The notes under the pieces are model-generated. The model made no database searches and had not been told where the DNA came from. It was given only the letters and a program-made list of their open reading frames with translations. Below, one piece after another: positions 1 through 11,070 of a DNA stretch of 64,000 nucleotides. A program made the position numbers and the translations under genes. Within the stretch, counting starts at the first letter, position 1. Each line of letters starts with the position of its first letter. Source of the DNA: Nymphaea colorata (taxonomy: Eukaryota; Streptophyta; Magnoliopsida; Nymphaeales; Nymphaeaceae); NCBI RefSeq assembly GCF_008831285.2, contig NC_045142.1:23807300-23871299 (forward strand). Direction: 5' to 3'.

Positions 1-133
1 TTCCCAAATTCAACCTCTCCACCTAAACAACCCAAATTTATCTATCCCTTCCTTTCATACACACAAGATAGAGGGCAGGACGGCCAAAGGCAAACTTTCC
101 AACTACATCAACGATAGACGAGAACCAACTAAC

Positions 134-439
134 CGTCAAGTAGTCCTCTGGCTTTGGATTAGTGGGCACCATTGCAGTCGACGACTTCGAGGCCGCTTCC
201 TCGGCGCCCTCGGCCACCGGTTCCGCCTTCGCCTCGGCCGTCTCCGACCCCTCGTTAGCATCAGAACAGAATGCCCTCACTCTAGAAGCAGGAGTTACGC
301 CATTGTTGCCTCTCAGAGCTCCCAAAACCCTAAATAAAGAACGTTGGCCCTGTCCAACATTGCTCGTATGAAGGGAAAGGCCGGAAGGGAGCCTCTGCAG
401 ACGTCCCCGCAAAGAAGGGGCAGCTAGAATCTTCAACAT
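134..439 (-). CDS. LON1: Lon protease 1, mitochondrial, exon 1 (partial gene)
   Basis: This is the first coding exon, 102 codons, of an ATP-dependent serine protease that degrades damaged proteins in the mitochondrial matrix. The ATG is at 439 and the N-terminus starts MLKILAAPSLRGRLQRL, rich in Arg, Ser and Leu and lacking acids, as expected of a mitochondrial presequence. An acidic, Ala/Glu-rich stretch follows, then SKSSTAMVPTNPKPEDYLT, which closely resembles the segment just before the Lon substrate-binding domain of plant LON1. The exon ends at a GTTAGT donor (intron from 133 down), and the next exon would be expected to restart at the Val of the DYLTV motif. Reading past the donor gives unrelated residues. 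The Lon N-domain, AAA+ module and Ser-Lys protease domain lie beyond the left edge. Family assignment is firm; paralogue assignment (LON1 rather than LON3/4) is inferred. Confidence 0.85.
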
Positions 440-2078
440 CGCCAATGGCTGCTGGGTTGTGGACGCCAGGGAGTGAAAAACAATACTACCCACATACAAA
501 AAAATCAAAAACTCCGACTTTGACAAGCTGGGGCGGGTGGCAAACTTGACTGTGATCCCAAAAACGGGATTCAGAGGAAATGGGGAGCTTAAGAAACCTT
601 GAACGTGGGTTCTCAAGGAATCTGCTAATTTTCTTTATAGTAACGAACATCGGCCAACCATAAAGATGACGAATTTCCTGTTGCTTGCTCAATTGGAAAT
701 GCAGGAACTATGTTTTTTTTGGAGAGATTCAGAATTAGCAGAGAATGTAGAGAGAGAATGAGAGTCTGGGACTCTGGAGTTCCAAAAACTGCCATCTCTC
801 TCTTAAACCCTACCAAAAAAGCCTTCCCATATTTGTGATATTTGACTGTCCGGATCCTTCTTTGTCAACGAGCTCGCACAAACGGATCGGATGTGATCGT
901 CCAGTCGATCCGAAAACTCCGGCCCGTTCAAGATATCAAACTCACGCCGAATAACCCAATTCAGGATCCAAGTCCAATAAGGCTTGGAGCATGTAAGAGA
1001 GCAAATCCGAATCCGATGGTACCACAAACCTCTAACTTAGTTTATGATGTGTACGAATTGATCCTTTGATTGGCTGAAGATTTGGATCTCTTGAGATATC
1101 CAAATCTTTTGATGCCAAATGCTTCATGATTAGAACTCAAACCCGATCCAATGGCTTTAACTGATGTATCCGATCCAGCAAACTGGCACCAGATTTTCAG
1201 GCTGACCCGATCCGTCCCGAGGTCATGTTGTTATTCAAGTAGCCCTCGTTCTTTTGTTAATTACCTTTCCACCTGCTCCTCGTAACAATTCGGTGGGCAC
1301 GTCCCTCGTCTTAAGATTACTCGGTTCTTCTACGGCTTTGGCACATTAACCGCTTTTGATTGTCGGAGGACTTCCTTTCTTGCCACTCAAGCAACAAAAA
1401 CTAAATAAAAATAAAAAAAACATCCATCCCTAATTTTTTATTCAAAAAATAAAAATGTCAATTTTTCATATAAAATAGATATTGTCTACATAATATATTT
1501 ATTAACTTAGTATATAATCGTGTTCATTAATATCTATATAAGGAGGCGATGTATCGATGTACATATAAAATATCAAAAATCTTATAAGTATTCCATAAGA
1601 ATTGTTCAATGATGTAGAGCTTTTTTTTTTTTTTATTCAACATTAAAGATTTGATTATTTGTAGACATGTTCTTCAAGATTTCGTATCTAATTTTAAATT
1701 ATCATTGTTTACCTAAAAGTTAAAACCATTCCATACTTTAAATGTAAGTAGGGTTGCTAATTTATGATTTAATGGAATGGTGTAAAAGCAATTATATATA
1801 AGCTTATGTGAATAAATAATACTGCATGCATACCTTTCTAAGTCACACGCTATTGAACAATTTTATGAATGACGTTCATTTTATTATAAGGTACTATAGT
1901 CTGTAACAATTAGCATTTTATTTTGAAATATTTGTCTTTAGATATAATGTGATTTATATGTCACCTATATGTTGTTGCATTTTTGCCCAACTTTGAATGT
2001 TAATGAGTTTCGAACCAAGTTCCTCGTCTTCTTGCAAAACTTAGATATGTGGGAAAGGTCGGACCACCCTATGTCGAA
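440..2078. other. LON1 upstream region and intergenic DNA
   Basis: About 400-700 bp next to LON1 should hold its 5' UTR and promoter. A telo-box-like AAACCCTA is at about 806-813, a motif common near transcription starts of plant housekeeping genes. Short ORFs at 625-1069 have no recognisable similarity. Near 1077-1108 there is a short inverted repeat (AAGATTTGGAT and its complement around an 8-10 nt loop). The rest, 1400-2040, is AT-rich with no coding signal. Confidence 0.5.
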
Positions 2079-2540
2079 GATTTCGGGTCTTTTTGAGGAT
2101 TTGAAATCCATGGATTTTAGTTTCTTCGTTTGATGGAATCGTAGATGAGCAGAGATTTCAGACTTTTTTTGAGGATTTGAAATCCGTAGATTTCAGTTTC
2201 TTCATTTGATGGAATCATAGATCGACAGATATTTTAGGCCTTTTTGAGGATTGGAAATCCGTGGATTTCAGTTTCTTCGTTTGATGGAATCCTAGATGGC
2301 CAGAGATTTCAGGCCTTTTAAGGATTTGAAATCCGTGGATTTCAATTTCTTTGTTTGATGCAATCATAAATGCAATAATAAATCGACAGAGATTTCAGGC
2401 CTTTTTGAGGATTGAAAATCCGTGGATTTCAGTTTCTTCGTTTGATGGAATCATAGATCGACAGAGATTTCAAGCCTTTTTGAGGTTTGGAAATCCGTGG
2501 ATTTGAGTTTCTTCGTTTGATGGAATCGTTGATCGACAGA
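2079..2540. repeat. Six-copy ~77-bp tandem repeat array
   Basis: Six imperfect direct repeats start at about 2079, 2154, 2230, 2305, 2391 and 2466. Each begins GATTTCAGGCCTTTTTGAGG, continues with a GAAATCCGTGGATTTC inverted core and TTTCTTCGTTTGATGGAATC, and ends in GATCGACAGA. The fourth copy carries an extra ~11 bp (AATGCAATAAT-like). There is no coding potential. The array stops nine bases before the copia target-site duplication. Confidence 0.85.
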
Positions 2541-2553
2541 TCTGTGATCGGAG

Positions 2554-2922
2554 TGTAAGAAATCAAAATGAAGAAATAATTAAAGGGACAAAATTTTTTA
2601 AAGTGGTTCAGCCAATAGGCCTACGTCCACTAATCTATCGTTTCTTGCTTGCCTTCCTTTGGTGGAGATGCTCATTTATATAGAGGAGTTACATAAGGGG
2701 TCTCTAGTTCCCAAGAGACATGACTTTTCATCTTTCAACATACATGACTTTTCATCCCTCAAGAGACATGACTTTTCATCTCTCAAGAGACATGTCTTTT
2801 CATTTCCTAAGAGACTTGACTTTTCATCTTCCAACAGACATGACTTTTCATCTCTCAAGAGATATGACTTTTCATCTCCCAAGTAATACACATTGAGAGC
2901 CTTTTTAGTGTTTCTGTTAACA
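2554..2922 (-). repeat. Copia 3' LTR
   Basis: 369 bp, bounded by TG...CA (sense strand TGTTAACAG to TTTCTTACA). It contains about seven copies of a 24-bp unit, core CATGACTTTTCATC on the plus strand, at about 2712-2882, and a TATA box (sense CTATATAAAT) near 2675-2684. The repeats lie in U3, just upstream of the TATA box in the element's direction. Confidence 0.95.
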
Positions 2923-5791
2923 TCCCCCGCAAGCTCAATGCTCCAACAATGAGATTGAGCTTGTTAATTATTTGATAATGGTGTTGCTTACTAAGTGGCT
3001 TAGTTAAAATATCAGCAACCTGATCTTTGGAAGAGATGTACTGAATTTTCAAATCTCCTTTAGCCAATTTTTCTCGAACAAAATGAAGGTCAATCTCTAT
3101 GTGTTTGCTGCGACTATGATACACAGGATGAGCTGCAAGATACGCTGCGCCAATGTTGTCGCACCATAATATGGGAGGTTGTGATTGATCAACACAAAGT
3201 TATTTTAATAAAAATTGTAACCACATGATTTCAGCAGTAGTATTGGCAATGGATCGATACTCAGCCTCAGTGCTAGAACGAGAGACAACTGACTGCTTTT
3301 TAGCACTCCATGAAACTAGATTGGATCCAATAAACACTGCATATCCACCTGTAGAGCGTCTATCATCAAGACATCCTGCCCAATCTGCATCACTGTAAGC
3401 ATTAATATTTAAAACTGAACTAGGTCTAAGAACAAGGCCATAATCAATAGTGTGCTTCAAATATCTTATGATTCTCTTTACGGCATCCCAATGGGCATCA
3501 GTAGGATGATGCATGTATTGACAAACTTTGTTGACAGCATAAAAGATGTCTGGACGAGTCACAGTAGAGTATTGAAGAGCGCCAACAATGCTGCGATAAA
3601 GAGTTGGATCATAAAAATTTGATCCAGTTTGAGCAGATAAAGCAGGGGAGCATGCCATGGGAGTTGAAACTCCCTTAGCTCCAAGCATATTTGTTCTTTT
3701 GAGAAGCTCGAATATGTACATCCTTTGAGACAATATTAGCTTATTGTCAATTCTTTTTGCTTCTATGCCCAAAAAGAAATGAAGCTCACCCATATCTTTA
3801 ATGGCGAACTCACTTTTGAATTGACAAATAATTTTATGAATATATTCTGGTGAGCTTCCTGTTATGATCATGTCATCCACGTATACCAAAACATGTAGAA
3901 GTATTTCTTTTTTTCTCAAAATAAAAAGAGATGAATCTGTTTGAGCCCCTTTAAAACCAAGATTTTGGAGGAATTGACTAAGACGGGCAAACCATGCCCT
4001 AGGAGCCTGTTTTAAACCATATAAAGCACGTTCAAGCTTGCATACATGATTTGGGAAAGAATGATTTTGAAATCCGGGTGGTTGAGCCATATAAACTTCT
4101 TCTGAAATAGATCCATATAAGAATGCATTTTGAATATCCAGCTGATGTATTTTTCATTTGTGACTAATACAAATAGTCAATACTGTCCGAATTGTAGTAG
4201 GCTTCACAACAGGGCTGAAGGTTTCAGTATAGTCAATTCCTTCTTTTTGACTATATCCCTTAGCGACGAGTCTAGCCTTGTATCTTTCCAATGATCCATC
4301 TGCCTTTCGCTTGATTTTGAACACCCATTTACATCCTACAATGTGTTTGGCTTTTTTCTTTGGAACAAGTTTTCAAGTATTGTTTCGAATAAGAGCATCA
4401 TATTCTTCTTGCATGGCCTTCCTCCAATTTTCATCTTCATATGCTTCATTGAAACTTGAGGGTTCTTTGTCTTCAAGAAGAGTGGAGACAAGAGCTCTTG
4501 GAAGAGAGTGTTTGCTAGAAAAATATGTATGGAACTCATTGTATTTAAAATTAGGTTTGAAGATTCCCACTTGAGATCTAGTAGTCATAGGATGGACTCG
4601 TTCTTGATTTGGTTCATTTTCATTGGATTGGGTAGGCTCCTCATTTTCAAGAGTTTCAGGTTGAGATTCACTATTTGTTTCAGATTGAAGTAAGGGTTCA
4701 TCTGAAGTTGTGGAGGTACTAGATGATGGTATTGTAGGGTTTGAGAACTGATATTCATGAGGAGAGGTTAAAATTATAGCTTGGTTTTGAGTTTCTAGAT
4801 CTTGAGTTCTAGTTTCTTGAGTATCAATAAAAGGAAATTTTTTTTCATTAAATTTGACATGTTTCGAAATATAGATTTTACGGGTTCGTACACCCAAACA
4901 ATAATATCCTTTATGTTGAGGAGCATAACCCAAGAAAACACATTTTTCAGAATGGTAATCTAATTTATTTTTCTGATAAGCTCTTAAACAAGGAAAGCAT
5001 TCACATCCAAAGATTTTGAGGAAGTCATAGTCAGGTTTCTCTTTGAACAATTTTTCCAAAGGAGAAGCAAAATCAAGAATCTTGGTTGGCATTCGGTTAA
5101 TCAAATATACAGCAGTACAAAAAGCATATGACCAAAAGTTCTTAGGAATATTACCTTCTGCCATTAGAGATAAACCTGTTTCAACAATATGTTTATGTCT
5201 CTTTTCAGCTGCTCCATTTTGTTCAGGGGTATGAGGACATGATATTCTATGTCCAATCCCATTATCGACAAGATATGATTGAAGCCCTTGAAATTCTCCT
5301 CCCCAATCTGAGTGAAAATATTTTATCTTGTGCCCAGTGAGATTTTCAGAAAGTGCCTTGAAAGCTTTAAAAACATGACTGACATCTGATTTTTTTTTCA
5401 TCAAATAAATCCAAGTATATCTTGAAAACGCATCCATAAAAATCACATAGTACTTAAAACCATTCACACTCTCCACTGGAGCTGGACCCCATACATCAGA
5501 ATAAATGAGTTCAAGCGGGCGTTTCACCTTACTTGAAATAGCATTAAATGGAAGTTTATGACTTTTAGCCTTTTGACAAGCTTCACACAAATAATTTAAA
5601 CAATCATCATAATAAGACAAATCATACTTGTTCAAAACCTTCTTAACAATGGAAAATGAAGGGTGACCAAGTCTTTTGTGCCACTGCCCAATAGTATGTC
5701 TTTCTCCAAGTTGTGCTTCCTTTTTTCTGCTACTAAGGTCTATCTTATATAGCCCATCACTGCTCGTTCCTTGATGAAGAATTTTTCCCAT
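2855..5791 (-). pseudogene. Copia integrase-RT-RNase H region (decayed)
   Basis: The 5791-4373 segment holds the integrase: an HHCC zinc finger (GQWHKRLGHP ... CEACQKAK) and the DDE core, with Asp in IYSDVWGP, Asp in HSDWGGEF and Glu in PEQNGAAEKRH. The frame then meets a TGA at 4373-4375 and another at 4154-4156, both where the family has Trp (TGG to TGA). Reverse transcriptase follows with LVYVDDMIITGS, then RNase H (SDADWAGCLDDRRSTGGY, SSTEAEYRS). A TAA at 3200-3202 interrupts it, and the same frame continues through SKHIEIDLHFVREK to the polypurine tract. Reverse transcriptase to RNase H stays in one frame apart from these point stops, so decay is mostly by single-base changes. Confidence 0.93.
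2923..2934 (-). other. Copia polypurine tract
   Basis: The minus strand next to the 3' LTR reads GCTTGCGGGGGA, a G-rich tract in the place where plus-strand DNA synthesis is primed. It overlaps the end of the pol reading frame. Confidence 0.75.
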
Positions 5792-7025
5792 TTCCTGAAC
5801 GTTGTACAGATAACAAGTTTCTTGTTATTTTGGGCACATGAAGGAGATCATTTAAAACTAAATTTTGAGATGTCTTTGAAGAACCAATATGAAAAATTCT
5901 CAAACCTGATCCATCTCCGATTTTTACTGCATCTCCACCTTTGTATTTGGCATGAATGGACAAGTTATTGATATCATTGGTGATGTGATGAGTCGCACCG
6001 GAGTCAGGATACCAATTGTCATCTCCAATGTCTTGATTCAGAGTGCTAGAAGAAACGGCATGATATGCTTGAGGAGGCGTTGTCTCTTTTTCTTTAAGCA
6101 AGTTAGTATATGACCAACAAAACTTTGCAATATGACCAACTTTTCCACATATTTGGCACACAAAACGATCACCTTTGTATTGATCACATATTTGGCACAC
6201 AAAACGATCACCTTTGTATTGATCACTTTTCCGGACTCCTCCTCTAGATTGATAGTTGTTTCTACCACGACCTCTGTAGTTGGTTTGCTTGTTGTAAACT
6301 TGTTTTGAGGCAATATTCGCAGCTGGCATAATAGATTCAAAAGTTTGAGAATCATCTTCTTTTAAGTTGGCTTCTTGTATGAGAAGAAGCCCATGAAGTT
6401 CGTTCAAAGAGACAGGATCCTTTCGAGTTTCCATACTGACTTTAAAAGCAAGATATTCACTTGGCAATCCTCTAAAAATTTGAAGAACAAGATCATCTTC
6501 ATCAACAGGTTTGGATGCAATGGCTATTTGATGAGCAATAGATTTTGCTTTGTTTATATAAACATCCATAGAACTAGACCCCTTTTTCAAATCTTGAAAC
6601 TGTGATTTTAACTGCATTATTCGAGCCCTAGATTGAGTGACATATGACTGCCTAAGAGCGCTCCAAACCTCTAGAGAGGTTTTTAAACCAATAATTTGGG
6701 TATGTATTGCTTCAGATAGAGATGACTTAATCCAACTCAAAAGTAGTTGATCATTTCTCAACCATTCAATATATTCTGAACTAATTTCAGTTGTTCCACT
6801 TCTAAACATTGATGGAGCATGTTTGCTTCCATCAATATATCTCATGAGATCAAATGAGATCAAAATTGAAGTAAATTGAGATTCCCAAATAAGATAATTT
6901 TCAGCATTTAACTTGATGGTGAGGAAATGCTGTAAATTGCTTGGGCACTGAAGAGGAGAAGCAAGAAAATTCATACTCGTATCAGAGTTGACTCCTGTAT
7001 TTGATGATGCTTATTGATTTGCCAT
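5757..7025 (-). pseudogene. Copia gag-protease region (decayed)
   Basis: An ATG at 7025 is followed after four codons by an in-frame TAA (7011-7013), and the open frame resumes with the ATG at 6974. The 405-aa product has a UBN2-type Gag domain over about residues 15-230, an Arg/Gly-rich linker, a CCHC zinc knuckle (CQICGKVGHIAKFC) and a retropepsin active site WYPDSGATHHIT. A 39-bp tandem duplication at 6147-6224 repeats the first half of the knuckle, giving an extra CQIC. The frame ends just after the pre-integrase motif LLHVPKITRNLLSV, where a deletion shifts it out of phase with the integrase. Family is certain; function is lost. Confidence 0.92.
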
Positions 7026-7087
7026 GAGAATGAAACGCGGCAACACAAGATGTAATCCTTAGGATCTAGCAGCAACACTAACAAGGA

Positions 7088-7105
7088 CCAGTGGCTCTGA
7101 TACCA
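7088..7105 (-). other. Copia primer binding site (initiator tRNA-Met)
   Basis: Immediately inside the 5' LTR the minus strand reads TGGTATCAGAGCCACTGG. It is complementary to the 3' end of initiator methionyl-tRNA, the standard plant copia primer. Position and sequence are both diagnostic. Confidence 0.95.
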
Positions 7106-7473
7106 TGTAAGAAATCAAAATGAAGAAATAATTAAAGGACAAAAATTTTTAAAGTGGTTCAGCCAATAGGCCTACGTCCACTAGTCTATCGTTTCTTGCT
7201 TGCCTTCCTTTAGTGGAGAGGCTCATTTATATAGAGGAGTTACATAAGGGGTCTCTAGTTCCCAAGAGACATGACTTTTCATCTTTCAACATACATGACT
7301 TTTCATCCCTCAAGAGACATGACTTTTCATCTCTCAAGAGACATGTCTTTTCATTTATTAAGAGACATGACTTTTCATCTTCCAACAGACATGACTTTTC
7401 ATTTCTCAAGAGATATGACTTTTCATCTCCCAAGTAATACACATTGAGAGCCTTCTTGGTGTTTCTGTTAACA
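7106..7473 (-). repeat. Copia 5' LTR
   Basis: 368 bp, near-identical to the 3' LTR. The U3 tandem repeats are at about 7263-7433 and the sense-strand TATA box CTATATAAAT at 7225-7234, followed by the R/U5 part toward 7106. Transcription from it would run leftward into gag, away from FLD. Confidence 0.95.
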
Positions 7474-7478
7474 CGGAG

Positions 7479-7952
7479 ATGGGTTATCAAACGTAAGATA
7501 GAACGAGTGCTCACATTCCAGAGCCAGCATTGTAAAATCTATCCGACCCGAAGTTTGACTCAACAGGTCCAGAATCGAAACCAGTGTTTGGATATGGATA
7601 TCCGAACCAGACGCTGGGAGATGCGTCCGGTTCGTACTCAGATCGAAAGACTCGGAACCACACAAACTTGCGTCTCAGTAAAAGCAGTTCAGTTCAAAAG
7701 TTCAAATCCATAAAAAGGGTTCCCGATCCGATCCATCTCTCAGTTTTTTTCGTTTCGCGCGTTTTGCTTCCTTTTCTGTCCGAACTAAGAGGAAAGCGGC
7801 CGCCCGTCTCTCCCGCGCCCGGCTGGAAAACTTCTGGCGAAACTTCCGTCGCCGGGACGCCGTCACTAACCCCGCTGCCTTCTCCTCGCTCCTTTCATCT
7901 GATAACGAGCTGAAGGCCAAGAAGAAGAAGAAGAAGAAGAAGAAGGCAAGGA
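7479..7952 (+). promoter_or_regulatory. FLD promoter and 5' UTR region
   Basis: This is the 474 bp left between the copia element and the FLD start. The distal half carries ATCCGAACC-like motifs similar to other intergenic repeats here. The proximal 200 bp is GC-rich and ends in a GAA/AAG run at about 7920-7945 directly before the start codon, typical of a plant 5' UTR. No clear TATA box was seen. Confidence 0.5.
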
Positions 7953-10900
7953 ATGGAAGACGAGGCAGTTTCTTCGACGATTCCTCTATCGTCAGATTTA
8001 ACCGACGAGTCCACCCGAATCCCTTCGTCTACTGCCATGTCGGGAGAATCAACTACAGACGCCATCTTGCCCATCTCCAATGGAGGTCCCCATCCCAATC
8101 CCTCCGTTAGCCGCAAGGAAAACCCTAACCCTAACGCTAACCCCCAGGGCAATGCCGCGCCAGCAGAGACGTCGCTTCTTGATCGAAATCCTCGTCCTTC
8201 TTCCTTCTTCTCGAGTATGTTCCCCGATTTCCAGAACCCCACGCCATTGGCGATCTTCTCTCAGAAGGTCCAGAATCCTAACTTCCTGTTCCCCTCCCAC
8301 CTCGCCAACCAAAACCCTTTATTTCACAATCCCAACCCTCTAGAATTCTTCAACTATAATCCTTTCAAGCGGCCCGCTGCTCCGATTAAGTTACCCGACG
8401 AAACGCCTATCTCCAAGCCCGCCAAACTGCAACGAACGGCCCTCCGGAACGGTAAAATCAGTTCAAGGATCCCTGAGCCGTCTACTAGTTCCGTGAATCG
8501 GTATCCTGCTTCCAAGTCTCCCTTCCAACCGACGACTCTTGCAAATCGCAATGCTGATCAGCAGAACCCAGCCAATTCGCTGGCTGCATTAGCTCAACCA
8601 TTCTTCACGAGTAAGCGCAAGCGGAGCGGCCTTCGGCGAAGAGCTGCCTCTCTGTTGCCGCCTTCCGTTCGGGCAGATAATCAAGGTGCTTCGGAGTCTT
8701 CTGGTTCTGCAAATGGTGGTACTTATTTTCTTAGTTCCAGCATGGTTTCAAGTAGAACTACTAGAGCAGCTAAGATAGAGTCAGGCGACGAAATAATTGT
8801 TATAAACAAGGATCCAACTGCAGAGGCACTCATTGCGTTAACTGCTGGTTTTCCGGCGGATACTCTCACAGAGGACGAAATAGAGGCGGGAGTTGTCTCG
8901 TTAATTGGTAGCCTCGAACAAGTCAATTACACTATTATCAGAAACCATATTATCAGTAAATGGAGAGAAAACATCACCAGTTGGTTGTACAAAGAGGTTT
9001 TTGATGCTATAATTCCTGCCAAGTTCAAGAAACTGTTAGATTCCGCCTATGACTTTTTGGTTTCTTATGGGCACATAAATTTTGGAGTTGCTCCTGCAAT
9101 CAAAGAGAAGATTCCTAGCGAGCCAACTAGATCTAATGTAGTCATAGTAATTGGTGCTGGATTGGCTGGATTGGCCGCAGCGAGGCAGTTAATGGCGTCG
9201 GGCTTTAAGGTTGTAGTTCTGGAAGGTAGGAAGAGACCTGGTGGAAGGGTTTATACCAAGAACTTGGAAGGCAACAATAAGTTCGCGGCTTCAGATCTCG
9301 GTGGCAGTGTGCTTACAGGGACCCTAGGAAACCCACTTGGGATATTGGCGAAACAACTATCCTACCCTTTGCACAAAATTAGAGACAAATGCCCTTTGTA
9401 TAAACCGGATGGCCTGCCTGTGGATCCTGTTGCAGATGCAAAGGTTGAGGGCTCATTCAATCGTTTGCTGGATAAGGCTAGCAAGTTGAGGCAGTTGATG
9501 GGCGATATATCAGTTGATGTCTCATTAGGTGCAGCTTTGGAGACGTTCAGGCAGGTATATGGTGGTGCAGTCAGTGAGGAAGAAATAGGTTTGTTCAATT
9601 GGCATCTTGCAAATCTTGAATACGCCAATGCTGGTCTACTGTCAAAGCTGTCTCTTGCGTTTTGGGATCAGGACGATCCTTATGATATGGGTGGCGACCA
9701 CTGTTTCCTTCCTGGGGGGAATGGACGCTTGGTACAAGCTTTAGCTGAGAATGTGCCTATTCTTTATGAGAAAAGTGTGCATACAATTCGATACGGTGAT
9801 GATGGTGTGCAGGTGCTCGCTGGTAATCAGGTGTTTGACGGAGACATGGTCCTATGTACAGTTCCTCTTGGTGTGTTGAAAAGTAATTCTATCAAGTTCA
9901 CTCCGGAGTTGCCTCAGAGGAAACTTGACAGCATAAAGAGGCTGGGATTTGGATTGCTCAATAAGGTTGCAATGCTCTTTCCAACTGCATTTTGGGGAAC
10001 TGATTTGGACACTTTTGGTCACTTGTCTGAGAAACCAAATCGTCGAGGGGAGTTCTTTCTCTTCTATAGCTATGCCACTGTTGCTGGAGGTCCACTACTA
10101 ATAGCTTTGGTTGCTGGGGAAGCTGCAGTTGAGTTTGAAGCTATGGATGCTACTGATGCTGTTACCCTAGTTCTCCAAGTTCTCAAGGGTATGGAAATTA
10201 CTCATGATGTATTTTATGATCTGACAATGTTCTTCGTCTTACATTTTTGTTTTTCATGCGATCTCATGGTTCACTGTTTGACTTTCTTTTTTGGGGTAAC
10301 GGATGCTAGGTATCTTTAAGCCACAGGGAATCGAAGTTCCTGATCCCATCCAAACAGTTTGTACAAGATGGGGTAACGATCCCTTCAGCTTAGGATCCTA
10401 TTCAAATGTTGCAGTGGGTGCATCAGGGGATGATTACGATATCCTTGCAGAAAATGTTGGAGAAGGAAGGCTTTTCTTTGCAGGTGAGCATACCACTAGG
10501 AGATACCCTGCAACAATGCATGGTGCATTCTTGAGTGGCGCACGAGAAGCTGCTAATATATCAAACTATGCAAATGCTCGCACTTCAAAAATGAAGGTTG
10601 GGCATGGTCTGTCGAAGAACTTACAATCTTATGCTTCTCTTCTTGCCGATCTGTTTAGACATCCTGACCTAGAATTTGGGAGCTTTTCTGTCATATTTCG
10701 GCCACAATCAACTGAACCAAAATCAGAAGCTATCTTAAGGGTCACACTTGGAGGTTCAAGAAAAAAAGGTAACAGTGAGGGGTCAAAGCCGGACCAACAA
10801 CAGCACTCCAAGAAGCTACTCTTTCAGCAGCTTCAATCTTACTTCAATCAGCAGCAACAACTTCATATTTATGCCTTATTGTCAAGACAACAAGCACTTG

Positions 10901-11070
10901 AACTGAGAGAGGTCAGAGGTGGAGATGAAGTAAGGCTAAATTACTTATCTGAGAAATTAGGTGTGAAATTGGTAGGAAGAAGGGGCTTGGGGTCTGGTGC
11001 AGACTCCCTTATTGCTGCCATCAAAGCAGAGAGGGGAAATAAGATATCTGCTTCTTCTACTACTGCATAG
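7953..11070 (+). CDS. FLD: FLOWERING LOCUS D homologue (LSD1-like histone demethylase)
   Basis: Exons are 7953-10188 and 10310-11070, joined in phase to give 998 aa. The intron has GTATGG and CTAG borders. FLD is a nuclear FAD-dependent amine oxidase of the LSD1 family that, in Arabidopsis, promotes flowering in the autonomous pathway by silencing FLC chromatin. A SWIRM domain spans about residues 287-378 (EALIALTAGFPADTLTEDEI). The FAD-binding Rossmann motif VIVIGAGLAGLAAARQL starts near residue 397, followed by RKRPGGRVYTK. The lysine matching human LSD1 K661 is about K671 (LLNKVAML), and the C-terminal FAD site is FFAGEHTTRRYPATMHGAF. The match to FLD is much closer than to LDL1-3, extending into the C-terminal LREVRGGDE region. 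The N-terminal ~285 residues are Pro/Asn/Ser-rich, longer than in Arabidopsis, and look disordered. Reading past the donor gives a false stop at 10319. Confidence 0.96.

Larger units (their letters stand above)
2549..7478 (-). mobile_element. Ty1/copia LTR retrotransposon with 5-bp TSD
   Basis: The element is complete and lies in reverse orientation. LTRs are at 7106-7473 (5') and 2554-2922 (3'), flanked by the duplicated target CGGAG at 2549-2553 and 7474-7478. Its internal part reads, on the minus strand: tRNA-iMet primer site, gag with zinc knuckle, aspartic protease, integrase, reverse transcriptase, RNase H, polypurine tract. Integrase before reverse transcriptase defines copia rather than gypsy. 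By eye the two LTRs differ at about ten substitutions and one indel (about 97% identical), so insertion is fairly recent. Coding is broken by four in-frame stops and one frame-shifting deletion, so this copy cannot encode its own proteins. Its 5' LTR lies about 480 bp from the FLD start codon and points away from it. Confidence 0.97.

Noticed and set aside
2676-2891. ORFs with repeated DEKSCLLR on both LTRs
   Set aside because: They translate the 24-bp U3 repeats, which lie in untranslated LTR DNA.
4278-4574. Plus-strand ORFs inside the copia element
   Set aside because: They are antisense shadows of the pol frame.
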